The notes beneath the pieces are model-generated. The model saw nothing but the letters and a program-made list of their open reading frames with translations, was not told where the DNA came from and did not search any database. A stretch of DNA of 64,000 nucleotides, taken from assembly GCA_017439345.1 (NCBI GenBank), contig JAFSJJ010000019.1, positions 35,765 through 99,764 of the forward strand, given 5' to 3'. Made by a program: the position numbers and the translations under genes. Below, piece by piece: positions 36,948 to 46,776 of this stretch; the first letter of the stretch is position 1, and the number at the start of each line of letters is the position of its first letter. The stretch comes from Synergistaceae bacterium (GTDB taxonomy: Bacteria; Synergistota; Synergistia; Synergistales; Aminobacteriaceae).

Positions 36948-37058
36948 ATGGTTGGGGCATCAACCATTGGAGGAGAACTAGTAAGCCCTGATTCGTCAGG
37001 CAGGTTTGTTGATACCACAATCCCCTAGTCTTTGGACTGTGAAGCGGGAGTATGTCAA
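36948..37058 (+). mobile_element. remnant of an IS605-type tnpB 3' end and right end (omegaRNA-like) between pgk and tpiA
   Basis: A 26-codon open stretch reads VGASTIGGELVSPDSSGRF and so on to TTIP then stop, resembling the poorly conserved C-terminus of many TnpB proteins. It is directly followed by AATCCCCTAGTC, a loop, GGACT, then GCGGGAGTATGTCAA. A CCC...GGG hairpin ending in GGGAGTATGTCAA is the usual right end of IS605/IS1341-type elements and the 3' end of their omegaRNA. The rest of the element is gone. Bases 37059-37153 hold nothing I recognise apart from a small GGAAA/TTTCC hairpin and the tpiA leader. Confidence 0.5.
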
Positions 37059-37153
37059 GGCAACTGGAAAATGAACAGCTTTCCGCCGGTCGGAGGACTG
37101 TGCATTCTTAAGAAATAATTAGGCCGGTAATCTTTACTTAGTGAGGTAAAATC

Positions 37154-37903
37154 ATGAGCAAAAAAATTTACCTATATGGTAATTGGAAAATGAATAACAC
37201 CTACTCAGAGACAGAGAAATTCTTTGCTGAGTTTCCCGCAGTCTATGAGCCTCTGAAAAATGACTCAAATCTTGAAGTAGGAATATTCGCACCGTTTACG
37301 TCACTATGGCCTCTTTCTCAGGGTGCTAAGAAGTGCGGTATAGTGTTCGGAGCTCAGAACGTTTATTATGAGCCTAAAGGGGCTTTTACCGGTGAGATTT
37401 CTATTCCCATGTTAAAAGAATATGACGTTACGCATATAATTCTCGGACATAGTGAACGCAGGCACATTTTCGGCGAGAGTGATGAGTTAATCGCTAAGAA
37501 AGTCAAAGCTGTACTCGATGCAGGAATGACTCCGGTTTTCTGTTACGGCGAGACTTTAGAAGAGCGCGAGTCCGGAAGCACTTTCACAGTTATGGAACGC
37601 CAGCTAAAATCAGCAATTAAAGATTTATTACCTGAAGAGATCTCAAAAATAATTTACGCCTATGAACCTGTATGGGCAATCGGAACAGGAAAGACAGCAA
37701 CACCGGATCAGGCTGAAGAAGTCTGCGGATGGAGCCGCAAATTAATCGGCAATGAAAAAGTTGTAATTCTTTACGGCGGAAGTGTCAAGGGGTCAAACGC
37801 TAAAGAATTATTAAACATGAAGGACATTGACGGCGCACTTGTAGGCGGAGCATCATTGAAGCCTGCTTCATTCCTTGAGATCTACACTGCATTCAAGAAT
37901 TAA
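37154..37903 (+). CDS. tpiA: triosephosphate isomerase
   Basis: It interconverts dihydroxyacetone phosphate and glyceraldehyde 3-phosphate. The 249-residue protein has the N-terminal GNWKMNNT (Asn/Lys), catalytic His in LGHSERR, catalytic Glu in AYEPVWAIGTGKTA, and the phosphate loop YGGSVKGSNA and GALVGGASL. It is full length and shares the transcript with whiA and pgk unless the spacer interrupts it. It also consumes triose phosphates expected from the transketolase genes at 57.6-59.4 kb. Confidence 0.97.
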   Translation: MSKKIYLYGNWKMNNTYSETEKFFAEFPAVYEPLKNDSNLEVGIFAPFTSLWPLSQGAKKCGIVFGAQNVYYEPKGAFTGEISIPMLKEYDVTHIILGHSERRHIFGESDELIAKKVKAVLDAGMTPVFCYGETLEERESGSTFTVMERQLKSAIKDLLPEEISKIIYAYEPVWAIGTGKTATPDQAEEVCGWSRKLIGNEKVVILYGGSVKGSNAKELLNMKDIDGALVGGASLKPASFLEIYTAFKN

Positions 37904-37913
37904 GTTTTTAGAG

Positions 37914-37956
37914 TCCCCTCTCGTGTGAAAAATTTTAGGCGAAGGGGATTTATTTT
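37914..37956 (+). terminator. terminator after tpiA
   Basis: TCCCCT and TCG pair with CGA and AGGGGA (one bulged C) around an A/T-rich loop, followed by TTTATTTTATT. It ends the whiA-pgk-tpiA unit just before the AAGGAGG of the next gene. Confidence 0.6.
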
Positions 37957-37976
37957 ATTAAGGAGGTATATTTATT

Positions 37977-39656
37977 ATGAAGTTACGCAAAGTTTTAGCA
38001 GCTGCATTACTAGGCTTGTTGGTGTTCGCAGGTTATGCAATGGCAGTCCCGGCAGAAAACGCTTTAAGCCCTCAGCCCGATGAGTCCGTTTATGTAGTAT
38101 TAAAGCTGAATAATATCGGCAATTTTCTCAGATGGGTATTATCACAGGAAAATATTGATGTCTTCATGCCGTTGATTCTTGCCCACGAGGACAGCAATGA
38201 AATCATGGGAGCTATTGAGATGGCACGCGCAGTAATCGATAAGACACCGTTAGAGTCTATTGCACTTACAGCAGGAGCAACTAAAACAGGAATGCCCTTC
38301 ATGCAGGCAGCTTTCACTGTGAATTCAAGTCTTGCTTCAACGGTCAGGAAAATAGCTTCAGGCAGTGCAGACGCTAAGGACATCGCAAAATTGATTCTCG
38401 GTGAAGGCAATCCCTTTGCAGCACTTGCAGAGTCTATGATTAAAGTAGAACATGACGGCGATAAATATATTATTGATAATGAGTTAGTTCTCAAGACAGA
38501 AGGCGATTTGTTATTACTAAGCATTTCACCTGAAGAGATAAATAGCTCTCTCGAGGCTCTGAAAGATTCTAAAGCAAGATTATTCGCAAAGACTCCCAGA
38601 AAATTTGACACCGAAGACTTTGTGTTTGTACATGTTGACCCTCAGACAGCAAATGCCCTTGATGACAGTGATGAAGTCGACAATCTGAAGCTCGAAAAAT
38701 ATTTCAGCAAGCCTTTGAACGTTGAGTTTGCATTCAAGAGAGTCCCTGATAAATTCTTTATGTCATGGGGATTAAATCTCAAAGAAGCAATGAAGAAAGA
38801 ATACATTGATAAATACTTCAATCCCTCAGCACTCGTTGCAGCTAAGGGCGGCCATATCAACCTGGATTCAGCAGGAGGCAGCAAATCACCGTTAATAGCA
38901 CTCGGAGGAGTCTTTAACGTTTCAGGACTTAACGAGACCAAAGAGACACGCGCTCTATGGGCAGAAGTAGTCAAGCAGGTCAAACGCTTCAAGATCACTG
39001 AGGAAGAGTTATTTAACGTACTTAACGGCCCGATTTCGTTTATAATCAATGACTCGATTAACATGCAGGGAATCAGAATACCGGCATTATTTTTCTCAGC
39101 AGCAGGAGTCAATGGAGCAGCCGGAAAAATATTCGAGAAACTCTCACAGTCAGCGCACTTCTCAAAGTTACAGGATAATATGCTTCAGGTTGACTCGTCA
39201 TTAAGTCCTGTCCCTTGCATAATTACGAATAATAACGGTGCTTTGGGAATCAGCATGGCCGAGAACTCGAATTTAGCCGACAAGCCTCAGCCTGCCGGAG
39301 CTCTTGCAGATGTCATGAATCGTGATGCAATTTCAGCAATGGTGATTGACTTCACAGGGATTCAATCATGGATCAATGACAACAAAGTATTCAATGTCGT
39401 AATACCTATGGCTAACGTTTTTGGACCGAAATACAAGAAGATCGCCGAGCAGGTTAGAGACGTTCTGAACGCAAAATTTTCTGTAACGTCATTTGCAATG
39501 TGGGCAGAATCTCCTGAAGTTATTCACTCAGAGTTTGCAATCGAGAATATTAACGCTCAGGACGGCTTATTTGCTCAGATCGTAAAGATAGTACGCGAGT
39601 ACATGACTCCGGCCAAGACTGATAATAATTCTGAAGAGAAGCCCGAAGCTAAATAA
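37977..39656 (+). CDS. exported protein of unknown function (DUF3352-like size and layout)
   Basis: A 559-residue protein with a clear Sec signal (KLRKVLAAALLGLLVFAGYAMA, cleavage near AMA/VPA). It lacks cysteine-lipid or anchor motifs. The mature part alternates predicted helices and strands, with blocks such as SVYVVLKLNNIGNFLRWVLS and PISFIINDSINMQGIRIPALFF, and ends in a polar tail (TDNNSEEKPEAK). Such two-lobed periplasmic proteins of about 500-600 residues occur next to housekeeping genes in several phyla; I cannot assign a function. AAGGAGG precedes the ATG at good spacing and it forms its own unit between two terminators. Confidence 0.7.
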   Translation: MKLRKVLAAALLGLLVFAGYAMAVPAENALSPQPDESVYVVLKLNNIGNFLRWVLSQENIDVFMPLILAHEDSNEIMGAIEMARAVIDKTPLESIALTAGATKTGMPFMQAAFTVNSSLASTVRKIASGSADAKDIAKLILGEGNPFAALAESMIKVEHDGDKYIIDNELVLKTEGDLLLLSISPEEINSSLEALKDSKARLFAKTPRKFDTEDFVFVHVDPQTANALDDSDEVDNLKLEKYFSKPLNVEFAFKRVPDKFFMSWGLNLKEAMKKEYIDKYFNPSALVAAKGGHINLDSAGGSKSPLIALGGVFNVSGLNETKETRALWAEVVKQVKRFKITEEELFNVLNGPISFIINDSINMQGIRIPALFFSAAGVNGAAGKIFEKLSQSAHFSKLQDNMLQVDSSLSPVPCIITNNNGALGISMAENSNLADKPQPAGALADVMNRDAISAMVIDFTGIQSWINDNKVFNVVIPMANVFGPKYKKIAEQVRDVLNAKFSVTSFAMWAESPEVIHSEFAIENINAQDGLFAQIVKIVREYMTPAKTDNNSEEKPEAK

Positions 39657-39703
39657 CATGGCGCACTAAACACCCACACGAATTTATTAATAATTACTTC
39701 GAC

Positions 39704-39748
39704 ACTCCCTCCCGGCTCCTGAAAACTGGGGGTCGGGGGTATTTTTTA
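39704..39748 (+). terminator. terminator before nrdJ
   Basis: A G+C-rich imperfect hairpin (CCCTCCCGGCTCC with GGGGGTCGGGGG, G-U pairs and bulges) followed by ATTTTTT. Confidence 0.65.
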
Positions 39749-39759
39749 CGAAAGGGGAA

Positions 39760-42303
39760 TTGAATTTTCACAAAATGAGTATTCATGCCATAAAAGAATT
39801 TTTTGACTCTGAGATAGATCCGCGCTCTCTGGAAAGTTCAGGGACAGCAAGATTGTCAGATAATGCAATGTGGCTTCTTGACCAGAGATATTTTGTGCAG
39901 AGATTTGACCCGAATATAAATTCATGCAGGAAAGAAAACACTTTTGAAGAGTTCGTAAGGCGTGTATCAAGGACTGTGGCAAGCGCAGAAGTTAATTACT
40001 GTGACTCAGGCTCTCTGGATTGGCTGAAGACTCTTGAGAAGAACATTGCAAGCGATATATTAAATCGTCAGTTCCTGTTTAATTCTCCGTGTTTGTTCAG
40101 TGCTGCAGCAGGCCTTACTGTTATACCTGAGTTCGCAGAGATTATATATAAAGATATTGACTCCATGAGCTATGAAGATTATAAAAAGCTCTATGACTCC
40201 AGAACTAAGAACCAGCAGTTATTTGCATGTTTCGTTATCAGCGTCCCTGACAGTATCGAGGGTATATTCGAGTCCGTGAAAAATGCAAGCATTATCAGCA
40301 AGTTCGGAGGCGGAGTCGGCGGCAACTTCGGACATTTGCGCGAGCACAGTTCACAAATTGCAGGAGGTACAGGCGGCAAGGCTTCGGGGCCTGTGTCATT
40401 CATGGAAACATGGAACACTATGGGTGCAGTAGTCGTTCAAGGCGGCAAGAGAAGGGCTGCATTGATGGGAATGCTGTTTGACGATCACCCGGATATTTAT
40501 GACTTTGTTGACTGCAAGACCGAAGACGGCAAGTTGTCATACTTCAATATTTCTGTCGCAGTTTCTGATTTATTAATGAAGTCCGCTGAAGAGAATATAG
40601 ACTTTGATTTACATTCAAGAGTTGACGGCCGTGTTGTCAGGACAGTGAAGGCTCAGGACTTGTTGAATCACATATGCGAGGCTGCATGGAAGCGCGGCGA
40701 TCCCGGAATATTCTTTATTGACAGAGCGCGTCAGGATAATATATTAAAACTTGGCGGCGAACAATGGGACATCGAGTCTACTAATCCATGCGGTGAACAG
40801 CCTTTGCCGAATTTCACGAGCTGCAATCTAGGTTCTATCAATATTGAAACTTTCGTAGATAATAACAAAAATTTTGACTGGGAGAAATTTCAAGCTCAAG
40901 TCTTCAGATCGATTTACTATCTTGATTTGGTGATTGATGCCTGCATGTACCCTCTTAAAGAAATCGGAGAGCGTACTAAGTTAATCAGACCTGTAGGACT
41001 TGGAATAATGGGACTCGCTGACTCGTCAATAAAGCAGAATATTATTTACGGTTCAGATGAGTTTGACTCTTTCTGCAGGGAATTAGCAAATACAATGGCT
41101 GTATCTGCACTTGCTGCGACTGTGAAAATAGTAACTGATAATAATAAATCTCCGTTCCCTGAATATAATTTAGTCCGTGATTTATTTGAAGGTTTCAGGC
41201 TTCCCGATACACCTGAAGAATATAATGCAATGCTTCAGGCTATGAGAGACGAGGGCAAAGTTCCCGTTACGTTAATAAATACTTTGAGCGAGATAAAAGA
41301 TTTCGATGACGCAAGATTCATACTCAAGAATTTATTTGCAGGAAATCTACGCAACAGCAGAAGATTATCAATTGCTCCGACAGGTTCTATATCTATGCTT
41401 CTTGATACAAGTTCAGGGATTGAGCCTAATTTCGCTTGGTCATGGAACCGCAAAATCATGAAGACTGACGGCACAGGCTTTGAAGACCGTGAATTCTGGC
41501 ACAAATTATTGACTCCGGACTTAATTGCAGAATACAGATCATCAGGCGGAAAAATTTCTAATCCTGTTTACGTTACAGCATACGATATAACGACAAAGCA
41601 GCATGTGAACGTTACCGGAATATTTGCTCAGGTAGTCGACAGCGGCATAAGCAAGACCGTAAATCTGCCTAATTCTGCAAGTGTTCAGGACGTAAAGCAG
41701 GTATATCTTGACTGCTACAACATGGGCTGCAAGGGAATTACGATTTATAGGGACGGTTCGCGCTCGTTCCAGCCTATTGAAGTCAAGAAAGACGATAAAG
41801 ATAAAGACAAAGCTCTCGAGACAGACTCAAGCAAGAAGTACAAGAAAGTTAAAGCTCGTCCCGGTCTTATAGTGTCAGGCAAGACGATTAAAGATAAGAC
41901 TCCGTGGGGAAATATTTACGTGACTCTTAATTTTGACGGCAAAGAACCATTTGAAATATTCCTGAACATCGGCAAGAGCGGCTCTGAGTTAAAAGCAATG
42001 ACAGAGGCTTTATCGCGTGTTATCTCGATTGGACTTAGATCCGGGTGCAGTCTTGAGGACTTCATTGACACGTTAAAAGGCTTATCAGGCAAAGAGAACT
42101 GGATGCTTGACTCAAACGATGACTATACAGTGAGATCGATTCCAGATGCAGTAGCTTTATTGCTCGAGAAATTAATAGACCGTGATATAACTTACGCAAA
42201 ACTTAACGATAAATCTTTAATCTGTCCGGAATGCGGTGCGCCCCTTGAGAAAGTTTCAGGGTGTGAGTACTGTTTCAGCTGCGGATATTCGCCCTGTAAA
42301 TAA
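39760..42303 (+). CDS. nrdJ: adenosylcobalamin-dependent (class II) ribonucleotide reductase
   Basis: It reduces ribonucleotides to deoxyribonucleotides with a B12-generated radical and works with or without oxygen. The 847-residue protein has FNSPCLF (first redox cysteine), ISKFGGGVGGNFG, the catalytic Asn-Cys-Glu in STNPCGEQPLPNF, CNLGSIN, and the APTGSISMLLDTSSGIEPNF block. The long C-terminal region ends with a zinc-ribbon-like CPECG and CEYCFSCGYSPC that may also include the re-reducing cysteines. The start is uncertain: TTG at 39760 is very close to GGGG, while ATG at 39775 is far from it. It is a single gene, with no nrdAB or nrdD nearby. Confidence 0.94.
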   Translation: MNFHKMSIHAIKEFFDSEIDPRSLESSGTARLSDNAMWLLDQRYFVQRFDPNINSCRKENTFEEFVRRVSRTVASAEVNYCDSGSLDWLKTLEKNIASDILNRQFLFNSPCLFSAAAGLTVIPEFAEIIYKDIDSMSYEDYKKLYDSRTKNQQLFACFVISVPDSIEGIFESVKNASIISKFGGGVGGNFGHLREHSSQIAGGTGGKASGPVSFMETWNTMGAVVVQGGKRRAALMGMLFDDHPDIYDFVDCKTEDGKLSYFNISVAVSDLLMKSAEENIDFDLHSRVDGRVVRTVKAQDLLNHICEAAWKRGDPGIFFIDRARQDNILKLGGEQWDIESTNPCGEQPLPNFTSCNLGSINIETFVDNNKNFDWEKFQAQVFRSIYYLDLVIDACMYPLKEIGERTKLIRPVGLGIMGLADSSIKQNIIYGSDEFDSFCRELANTMAVSALAATVKIVTDNNKSPFPEYNLVRDLFEGFRLPDTPEEYNAMLQAMRDEGKVPVTLINTLSEIKDFDDARFILKNLFAGNLRNSRRLSIAPTGSISMLLDTSSGIEPNFAWSWNRKIMKTDGTGFEDREFWHKLLTPDLIAEYRSSGGKISNPVYVTAYDITTKQHVNVTGIFAQVVDSGISKTVNLPNSASVQDVKQVYLDCYNMGCKGITIYRDGSRSFQPIEVKKDDKDKDKALETDSSKKYKKVKARPGLIVSGKTIKDKTPWGNIYVTLNFDGKEPFEIFLNIGKSGSELKAMTEALSRVISIGLRSGCSLEDFIDTLKGLSGKENWMLDSNDDYTVRSIPDAVALLLEKLIDRDITYAKLNDKSLICPECGAPLEKVSGCEYCFSCGYSPCK

Positions 42304-42310
42304 TATATGT

Positions 42311-42357
42311 CCCCTTCCTGTTTTAATTTTAATATTTTGCAAGAAGGGGTTATTTTT
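42311..42357. terminator. bidirectional terminator between nrdJ and the RiPP export genes
   Basis: CCCCTTCCTG pairs with CAAGAAGGGG (one mismatch), followed by TTATTTTTT on plus; on minus a run of T/A follows as well. It lies between convergent genes. Confidence 0.75.
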
Positions 42358-42366
42358 TGCGAGGCT

Positions 42367-44577
42367 TTAATTTTTTTCTAACTGCTGGCGTTCAACGAGT
42401 GAAGCGAAAAGACCGTTATGACTTATAAGCTCTTCATAATTTCCTTCTTCGACTATGCGCCCTCCGTCAAGAACAAGAATCCTGCTGCAGTGTCTCACCG
42501 TAGAGAGCCTGTGAGCTATGACTATTCTTGTACACTTTAATTTATCGAGTGAATCCGAAACTATTTTTTGAGTAATATTATCAAGTGCGCTTGTAGCTTC
42601 ATCGAACAATAAAATTTTTGGCTTGGCTGCTACTGCTCTTGCGATAATGATTCTCTGTTTCTGGCCGCCTGAAATGGTATTTGCGCTCTCACTGATCATA
42701 GTTTGCATCTTCATGGGCATCTTGTGTATATCGTCAGCTATTCCTGCGGTCTCTGCTGCCTCCCAAGCGTCCTGCTCTGTTAAATGCGGTGCCGAGATCA
42801 CTATATTTGAGTATATATTCCCTGAGAATAATCTGCTGTTCTGCATGACACAGCCTATATGATGCCTCATTGATTTTAGATCCAGAGTCTTAACATCATT
42901 GCCGTCGTAATAAACTGCTCCGCCTTCAGGAGTCTCAAAGCCTAGTAAGAGCCTCATTAACGTACTCTTTCCGCAGCCGCTTCTGCCTACAATTGCGACA
43001 TATTCACCTGCGCGAATCTTCAATGAAAGTTTATCGAGAATTAACGGACTCTTTGAGTTATATCTAAAGCTGACGTTGTTTAATTCAATATTGCCCCTGA
43101 GCCTTGATAAAGTTTTTCCTTTTAAAGTCTCCGGTACTGCCTCCAGGACAGGCTTTATTAAATCAATCAGGGGACTTACTGACGCTGCCGTTAATATTAA
43201 TCCGTGAAAAGCTATGAACGCTCCTGACATTAAAGCATAAGAAGCCATGAATGCCATGTAGTCATCCGGAGCAACCCCTGCATTGAATGCAGTTATATAT
43301 AAAATAAATGTCCCGATAAGAGTTATTGCAGTCTGTATAATCGGCGTAAGTTTTATTAACAGTGAAGGATCATATTCAAGTCTCGCATAGTCTTTATATA
43401 TAGAAGTCCATTTTGCGAATGCCCTTCGTTCTGCTCCCGAAAGTTTTATTTTCTGAATACCTGTTATGAACGCATAGAGTAACCCGTACTCTTTGGACTG
43501 GAGAATCATTTTCTTGTTGATGAGTCTTGCATGTCCCCAGATCAAGAGCATTGCAGATATAAACAACGCTGCCATTATTCCCAGCGCAGGCTTGACTAAG
43601 ACAGGAGTAAATATAAATATCTGTCGTAAATATATCAGGCTTGTTATTGCAGTGAGTCCGGCAGAGAATATAACGTTATCGATACAGGAGCAGAGCATAG
43701 TTACTCCCGAAACCCTTTTAGCGAGTTCACCTGATGAGTAGTTCTTGAAGAATTCAGCAGGCAGGTTAATTATTCGCATCATGACAGCAGCATTGACAGA
43801 AACATTTGATTTAATATCTATACGCGAGACAGCTAATGTCCGTGCTATCTGCAAAAGTATTACTGATATGCCGGATAATATAATAAACACGAAGATTGAA
43901 TTTAACCCGTTAATATCTTTCGAGTAAATTACTTCTGAATATATAATGCGTGTCAGTGAAGGTGCTGCCATTGAGAATAAAGTTATGAATAACGTTATCA
44001 GCACTAGATATACTAAATCAGAGAGCGAGAGACTCTTTGCAGCAAACGTTAATAAATCCTTCACTCCCAGCCTGCGATTAGGCATAGGACGATAGAAGCA
44101 CACAGCCTTTGACTCAAGATTACTTTGCGTTTTTGAGTTCACTCGAATATATCTGCCTGATGCGTAATCTTTGTATTTATAGCCTTTATAATCAGGAATT
44201 AACGCAATGTACGAGCCTTCATGAGTCTTAGCGAGATATACTCCTGAAGCGTCTTTGTACCAGTCTTCTTTGAGATTCACATAACAGCGCATGATACCGC
44301 ATGAACCGAATATATTTTCGAGTCGTTCTGAAAGTGTCTCGTCTTCAGATGCATTAAGTTCGCTTTCCTTCAAGACATCATCGGGGACTTTATAGAACTT
44401 CGCAATCTCTTCAACAGCACTCTTTGCGTTGATTATTTCGTTCTCACCGAGTATATCATCATCATCAAATACCCTGCGGCCGGAAATTACTTCGGAAATG
44501 CTGCTCAAAGCCTCTGAGAAAGAGTCCTCGTCAGATTGAATTCTTTGCTTTAATTGATCTTCAAACCAGCTTGACAT
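42367..44577 (-). CDS. NHLP/NHLM-type bacteriocin export ABC transporter, second (non-peptidase) subunit
   Basis: A 736-residue ABC half-transporter. The first 160 residues are a soluble, cyclic-nucleotide-binding-like or pseudo-peptidase region without a catalytic cysteine; then come six membrane helices (about 170-440) and an ATPase with Walker A GRSGCGKST, signature ISGGQKQR, Walker B ILLFDEAT and the H-loop IAHRLST. This order matches the second ATPase of NHLM-type peptide export systems (TIGR03797-like). It lies 24 bases downstream of the C39 transporter, with which it probably forms a heterodimer. Its job would be to move the processed RiPP across the inner membrane. It is complete. Confidence 0.85.
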   Translation of the reverse strand: MSSWFEDQLKQRIQSDEDSFSEALSSISEVISGRRVFDDDDILGENEIINAKSAVEEIAKFYKVPDDVLKESELNASEDETLSERLENIFGSCGIMRCYVNLKEDWYKDASGVYLAKTHEGSYIALIPDYKGYKYKDYASGRYIRVNSKTQSNLESKAVCFYRPMPNRRLGVKDLLTFAAKSLSLSDLVYLVLITLFITLFSMAAPSLTRIIYSEVIYSKDINGLNSIFVFIILSGISVILLQIARTLAVSRIDIKSNVSVNAAVMMRIINLPAEFFKNYSSGELAKRVSGVTMLCSCIDNVIFSAGLTAITSLIYLRQIFIFTPVLVKPALGIMAALFISAMLLIWGHARLINKKMILQSKEYGLLYAFITGIQKIKLSGAERRAFAKWTSIYKDYARLEYDPSLLIKLTPIIQTAITLIGTFILYITAFNAGVAPDDYMAFMASYALMSGAFIAFHGLILTAASVSPLIDLIKPVLEAVPETLKGKTLSRLRGNIELNNVSFRYNSKSPLILDKLSLKIRAGEYVAIVGRSGCGKSTLMRLLLGFETPEGGAVYYDGNDVKTLDLKSMRHHIGCVMQNSRLFSGNIYSNIVISAPHLTEQDAWEAAETAGIADDIHKMPMKMQTMISESANTISGGQKQRIIIARAVAAKPKILLFDEATSALDNITQKIVSDSLDKLKCTRIVIAHRLSTVRHCSRILVLDGGRIVEEGNYEELISHNGLFASLVERQQLEKN

Positions 44578-44601
44578 AGAATTTACTCCTTAAAGATTTA
44601 T

Positions 44602-46755
44602 TTATTCATTCGTGATGAGTTCCGTATAATATCTGCATCGATGCAATAACTCGCTGTGAGTGCCTCTGTCGATAATTCTGCCTTCCTGCATGACTATGAT
44701 CTCATCGCAGTCACGTATAATAGAGAGCCTGTGAGATATTATGATTCTCGTTATTCCCCTTTGAGCTATGGACTTCATGATCTCGTATTCAGTCTGTGAG
44801 TCAAGTGCGCTTGTTGCCTCGTCCATAATTATTATCGTAGGTTCCTGAGCGAGTGCTCCTGCAATTTCGATTCTCTGACGCTGACCTCCTGAGAAGTTCG
44901 AGCCGTTCTCTGATACATGAGCAAAGTAATCGCCTTCTCTATTAACGATCTCGTCATGAATACATGCGTCTCTTGCAGCAAGGATAACTTCAAAGTTTTC
45001 GATGGACTTATCCCACATCCTGATATTATTCGCAATATTGTCTTCGAACAGAGTAATATTTTGATTCACACATGCTACTGAACTAGTGAAAATATTTCTA
45101 TCGATCTCGTTAATGTGCTTCCCGTCGAATAATATTTCTCCCTCCCAGAGCTGATATAATCCCGTTACCAGCTTTGCAACTGTAGACTTTCCGCACCCTG
45201 AAGCCCCGACTATTGCGACGCTGTGTCCTGGTTCAACTCTCATGGAGAAATTCTCAAGAAGAGGCTTGTCGAGCTTGTTATATCCGAACGTTATGTTATT
45301 GACTTCAACGAGACCGCTTAATTTATTAAGTCCTTCATCAGGAGTGAAATTAACATTTTCGTCATAATTAACATCAACAGGATACTTGAAGACATCTTGA
45401 GCTCGTTCCATGTTGGTGCGCATTTCCTGAATCTGCTGGCCTGCCTGTATAAGTGCTTGAGCAGGATTCGAGAATGCCGTTAAATATCCGTTGAAAGCCG
45501 AGATAATTCCCATTGTCCATTGACCCTGCATTATGAGTCTTACTCCCATGAAGAGAATTAAATTTGACGTCAAGAGCGTTACTAACTGGGGAACTTGGCC
45601 GAGAGTCTGATTTAACTTTGCAAATTTCACTGTTTGAGCATTAGCGTCTGCCTGAAACCCTGCCCATCGTGTGAAGAAGCCGTTCTCTGCTCCGGTTGAT
45701 TTTATTGTCTCGATCATGTCGATGCCGTTTATAGTTGCGCTGTTCAAGTTTGCCATGTCTCTCATTTGGACTCGGGTTATATCTATGCGTTTCTCAGAAA
45801 TTATTCGTGCTAATACAAGGCTTATAATCACCGAAAGAATTCCTGTTAATGCAAGAGTGAAGCTGTAATTTATCATGATTATGAGATTAAATATCATCGC
45901 AGCAGAGTCAAGAATTACAGGCGCAAATCTGTTTATCAAAGTATTAGTGATTTCTTGATTGGACTGTTGACGCTGGACTATATCACCGGCCATTCTCTGC
46001 TCGAAGAACTCTACGGGGAGTCTTAATATGTGCCATAGAAACGTTGTGTTAGCTATTGCCGCCATCTTGCCTTGAGACTGAAGCATATAGACTGTCTTGA
46101 TCCAGAGTGAAGCAATCTGTGAAGCCGTTACCAGAGCCAGAAGCACAAAGAAAGCTCCTGACCATTGAGGCATATTATTAGTCAATATATTGTCAACAAA
46201 GAATCTTGAGAACGCAGGCAGCAATATTCCTGTCATGGCAGCTATAGCAGTCGTAAGCAAAACCATCATGAACATTGAGAAGGTTCCTGTCAATCTCTGT
46301 TTGGCGAATTCCAATATCGAAGCCGGAGCACCTCCCTTTTCGAAGTCTTCAGCAGGTTCAAACGTCATGCACACGCCCGAATATGATTTCTCAAATTCCT
46401 TCATGGGATATTTCACTTTGCCGAGTGCAGGATCATTCACGAAAACTTTTCCTCCGTCAAAGCCGTCGACGACTATAAAATGTTCGTAGTTCCAGAAAGC
46501 TATTGCAGGGAGATTTATTTCATTAGAGAGAGTCTCAGCACTGCACCTGAAGGCTCGGGGCTGTAATTTATATTTCTTGGCGACCTGATATATACTCTTC
46601 ATGTTAGAGCCGTCACGGGAGACTCCGCACTCTTTGCGTAACTGCTCAAGGGGAATCCATAGTCCGTAGTGAGCAAGGATCATAGCGAGTGAAGCTGCAC
46701 CGCATTCAAGGGCTTCCATTTGCATTATCAGGGGAACTTTTTTTACTTTGCTCAT
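44602..46755 (-). CDS. NHLP-type bacteriocin export ABC transporter with C39 leader peptidase
   Basis: A 717-residue protein joining a peptidase, a membrane domain and an ATPase. The C39 peptidase has its Cys in ALECGAASLAM (Cys18), His in WNYEHFIVVDG and Asp in VNDPALG. Six membrane helices follow (about 165-430), then Walker A GASGCGKST, signature FSGGQRQR and Walker B IIMDEAT. C39 domains cut leaders after a double glycine, exactly the VAGG site in the two precursors encoded at 47.5-48.1 kb. It belongs to the TIGR03796-like NHLM group. It lies 21 bases after the adaptor gene and upstream of the second ATPase. Confidence 0.93.
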   Translation of the reverse strand: MSKVKKVPLIMQMEALECGAASLAMILAHYGLWIPLEQLRKECGVSRDGSNMKSIYQVAKKYKLQPRAFRCSAETLSNEINLPAIAFWNYEHFIVVDGFDGGKVFVNDPALGKVKYPMKEFEKSYSGVCMTFEPAEDFEKGGAPASILEFAKQRLTGTFSMFMMVLLTTAIAAMTGILLPAFSRFFVDNILTNNMPQWSGAFFVLLALVTASQIASLWIKTVYMLQSQGKMAAIANTTFLWHILRLPVEFFEQRMAGDIVQRQQSNQEITNTLINRFAPVILDSAAMIFNLIIMINYSFTLALTGILSVIISLVLARIISEKRIDITRVQMRDMANLNSATINGIDMIETIKSTGAENGFFTRWAGFQADANAQTVKFAKLNQTLGQVPQLVTLLTSNLILFMGVRLIMQGQWTMGIISAFNGYLTAFSNPAQALIQAGQQIQEMRTNMERAQDVFKYPVDVNYDENVNFTPDEGLNKLSGLVEVNNITFGYNKLDKPLLENFSMRVEPGHSVAIVGASGCGKSTVAKLVTGLYQLWEGEILFDGKHINEIDRNIFTSSVACVNQNITLFEDNIANNIRMWDKSIENFEVILAARDACIHDEIVNREGDYFAHVSENGSNFSGGQRQRIEIAGALAQEPTIIIMDEATSALDSQTEYEIMKSIAQRGITRIIISHRLSIIRDCDEIIVMQEGRIIDRGTHSELLHRCRYYTELITNE

Positions 46756-46776
46756 GACTCGATTACCTGCTTTGCT

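Noticed and set aside
36915..37153. 6S RNA or other housekeeping RNA in the pgk-tpiA spacer
   Set aside because: No long closed rod with a central bubble could be drawn; the tnpB-like tail and the GGGAGTATGTCAA end fit an IS605 remnant better.
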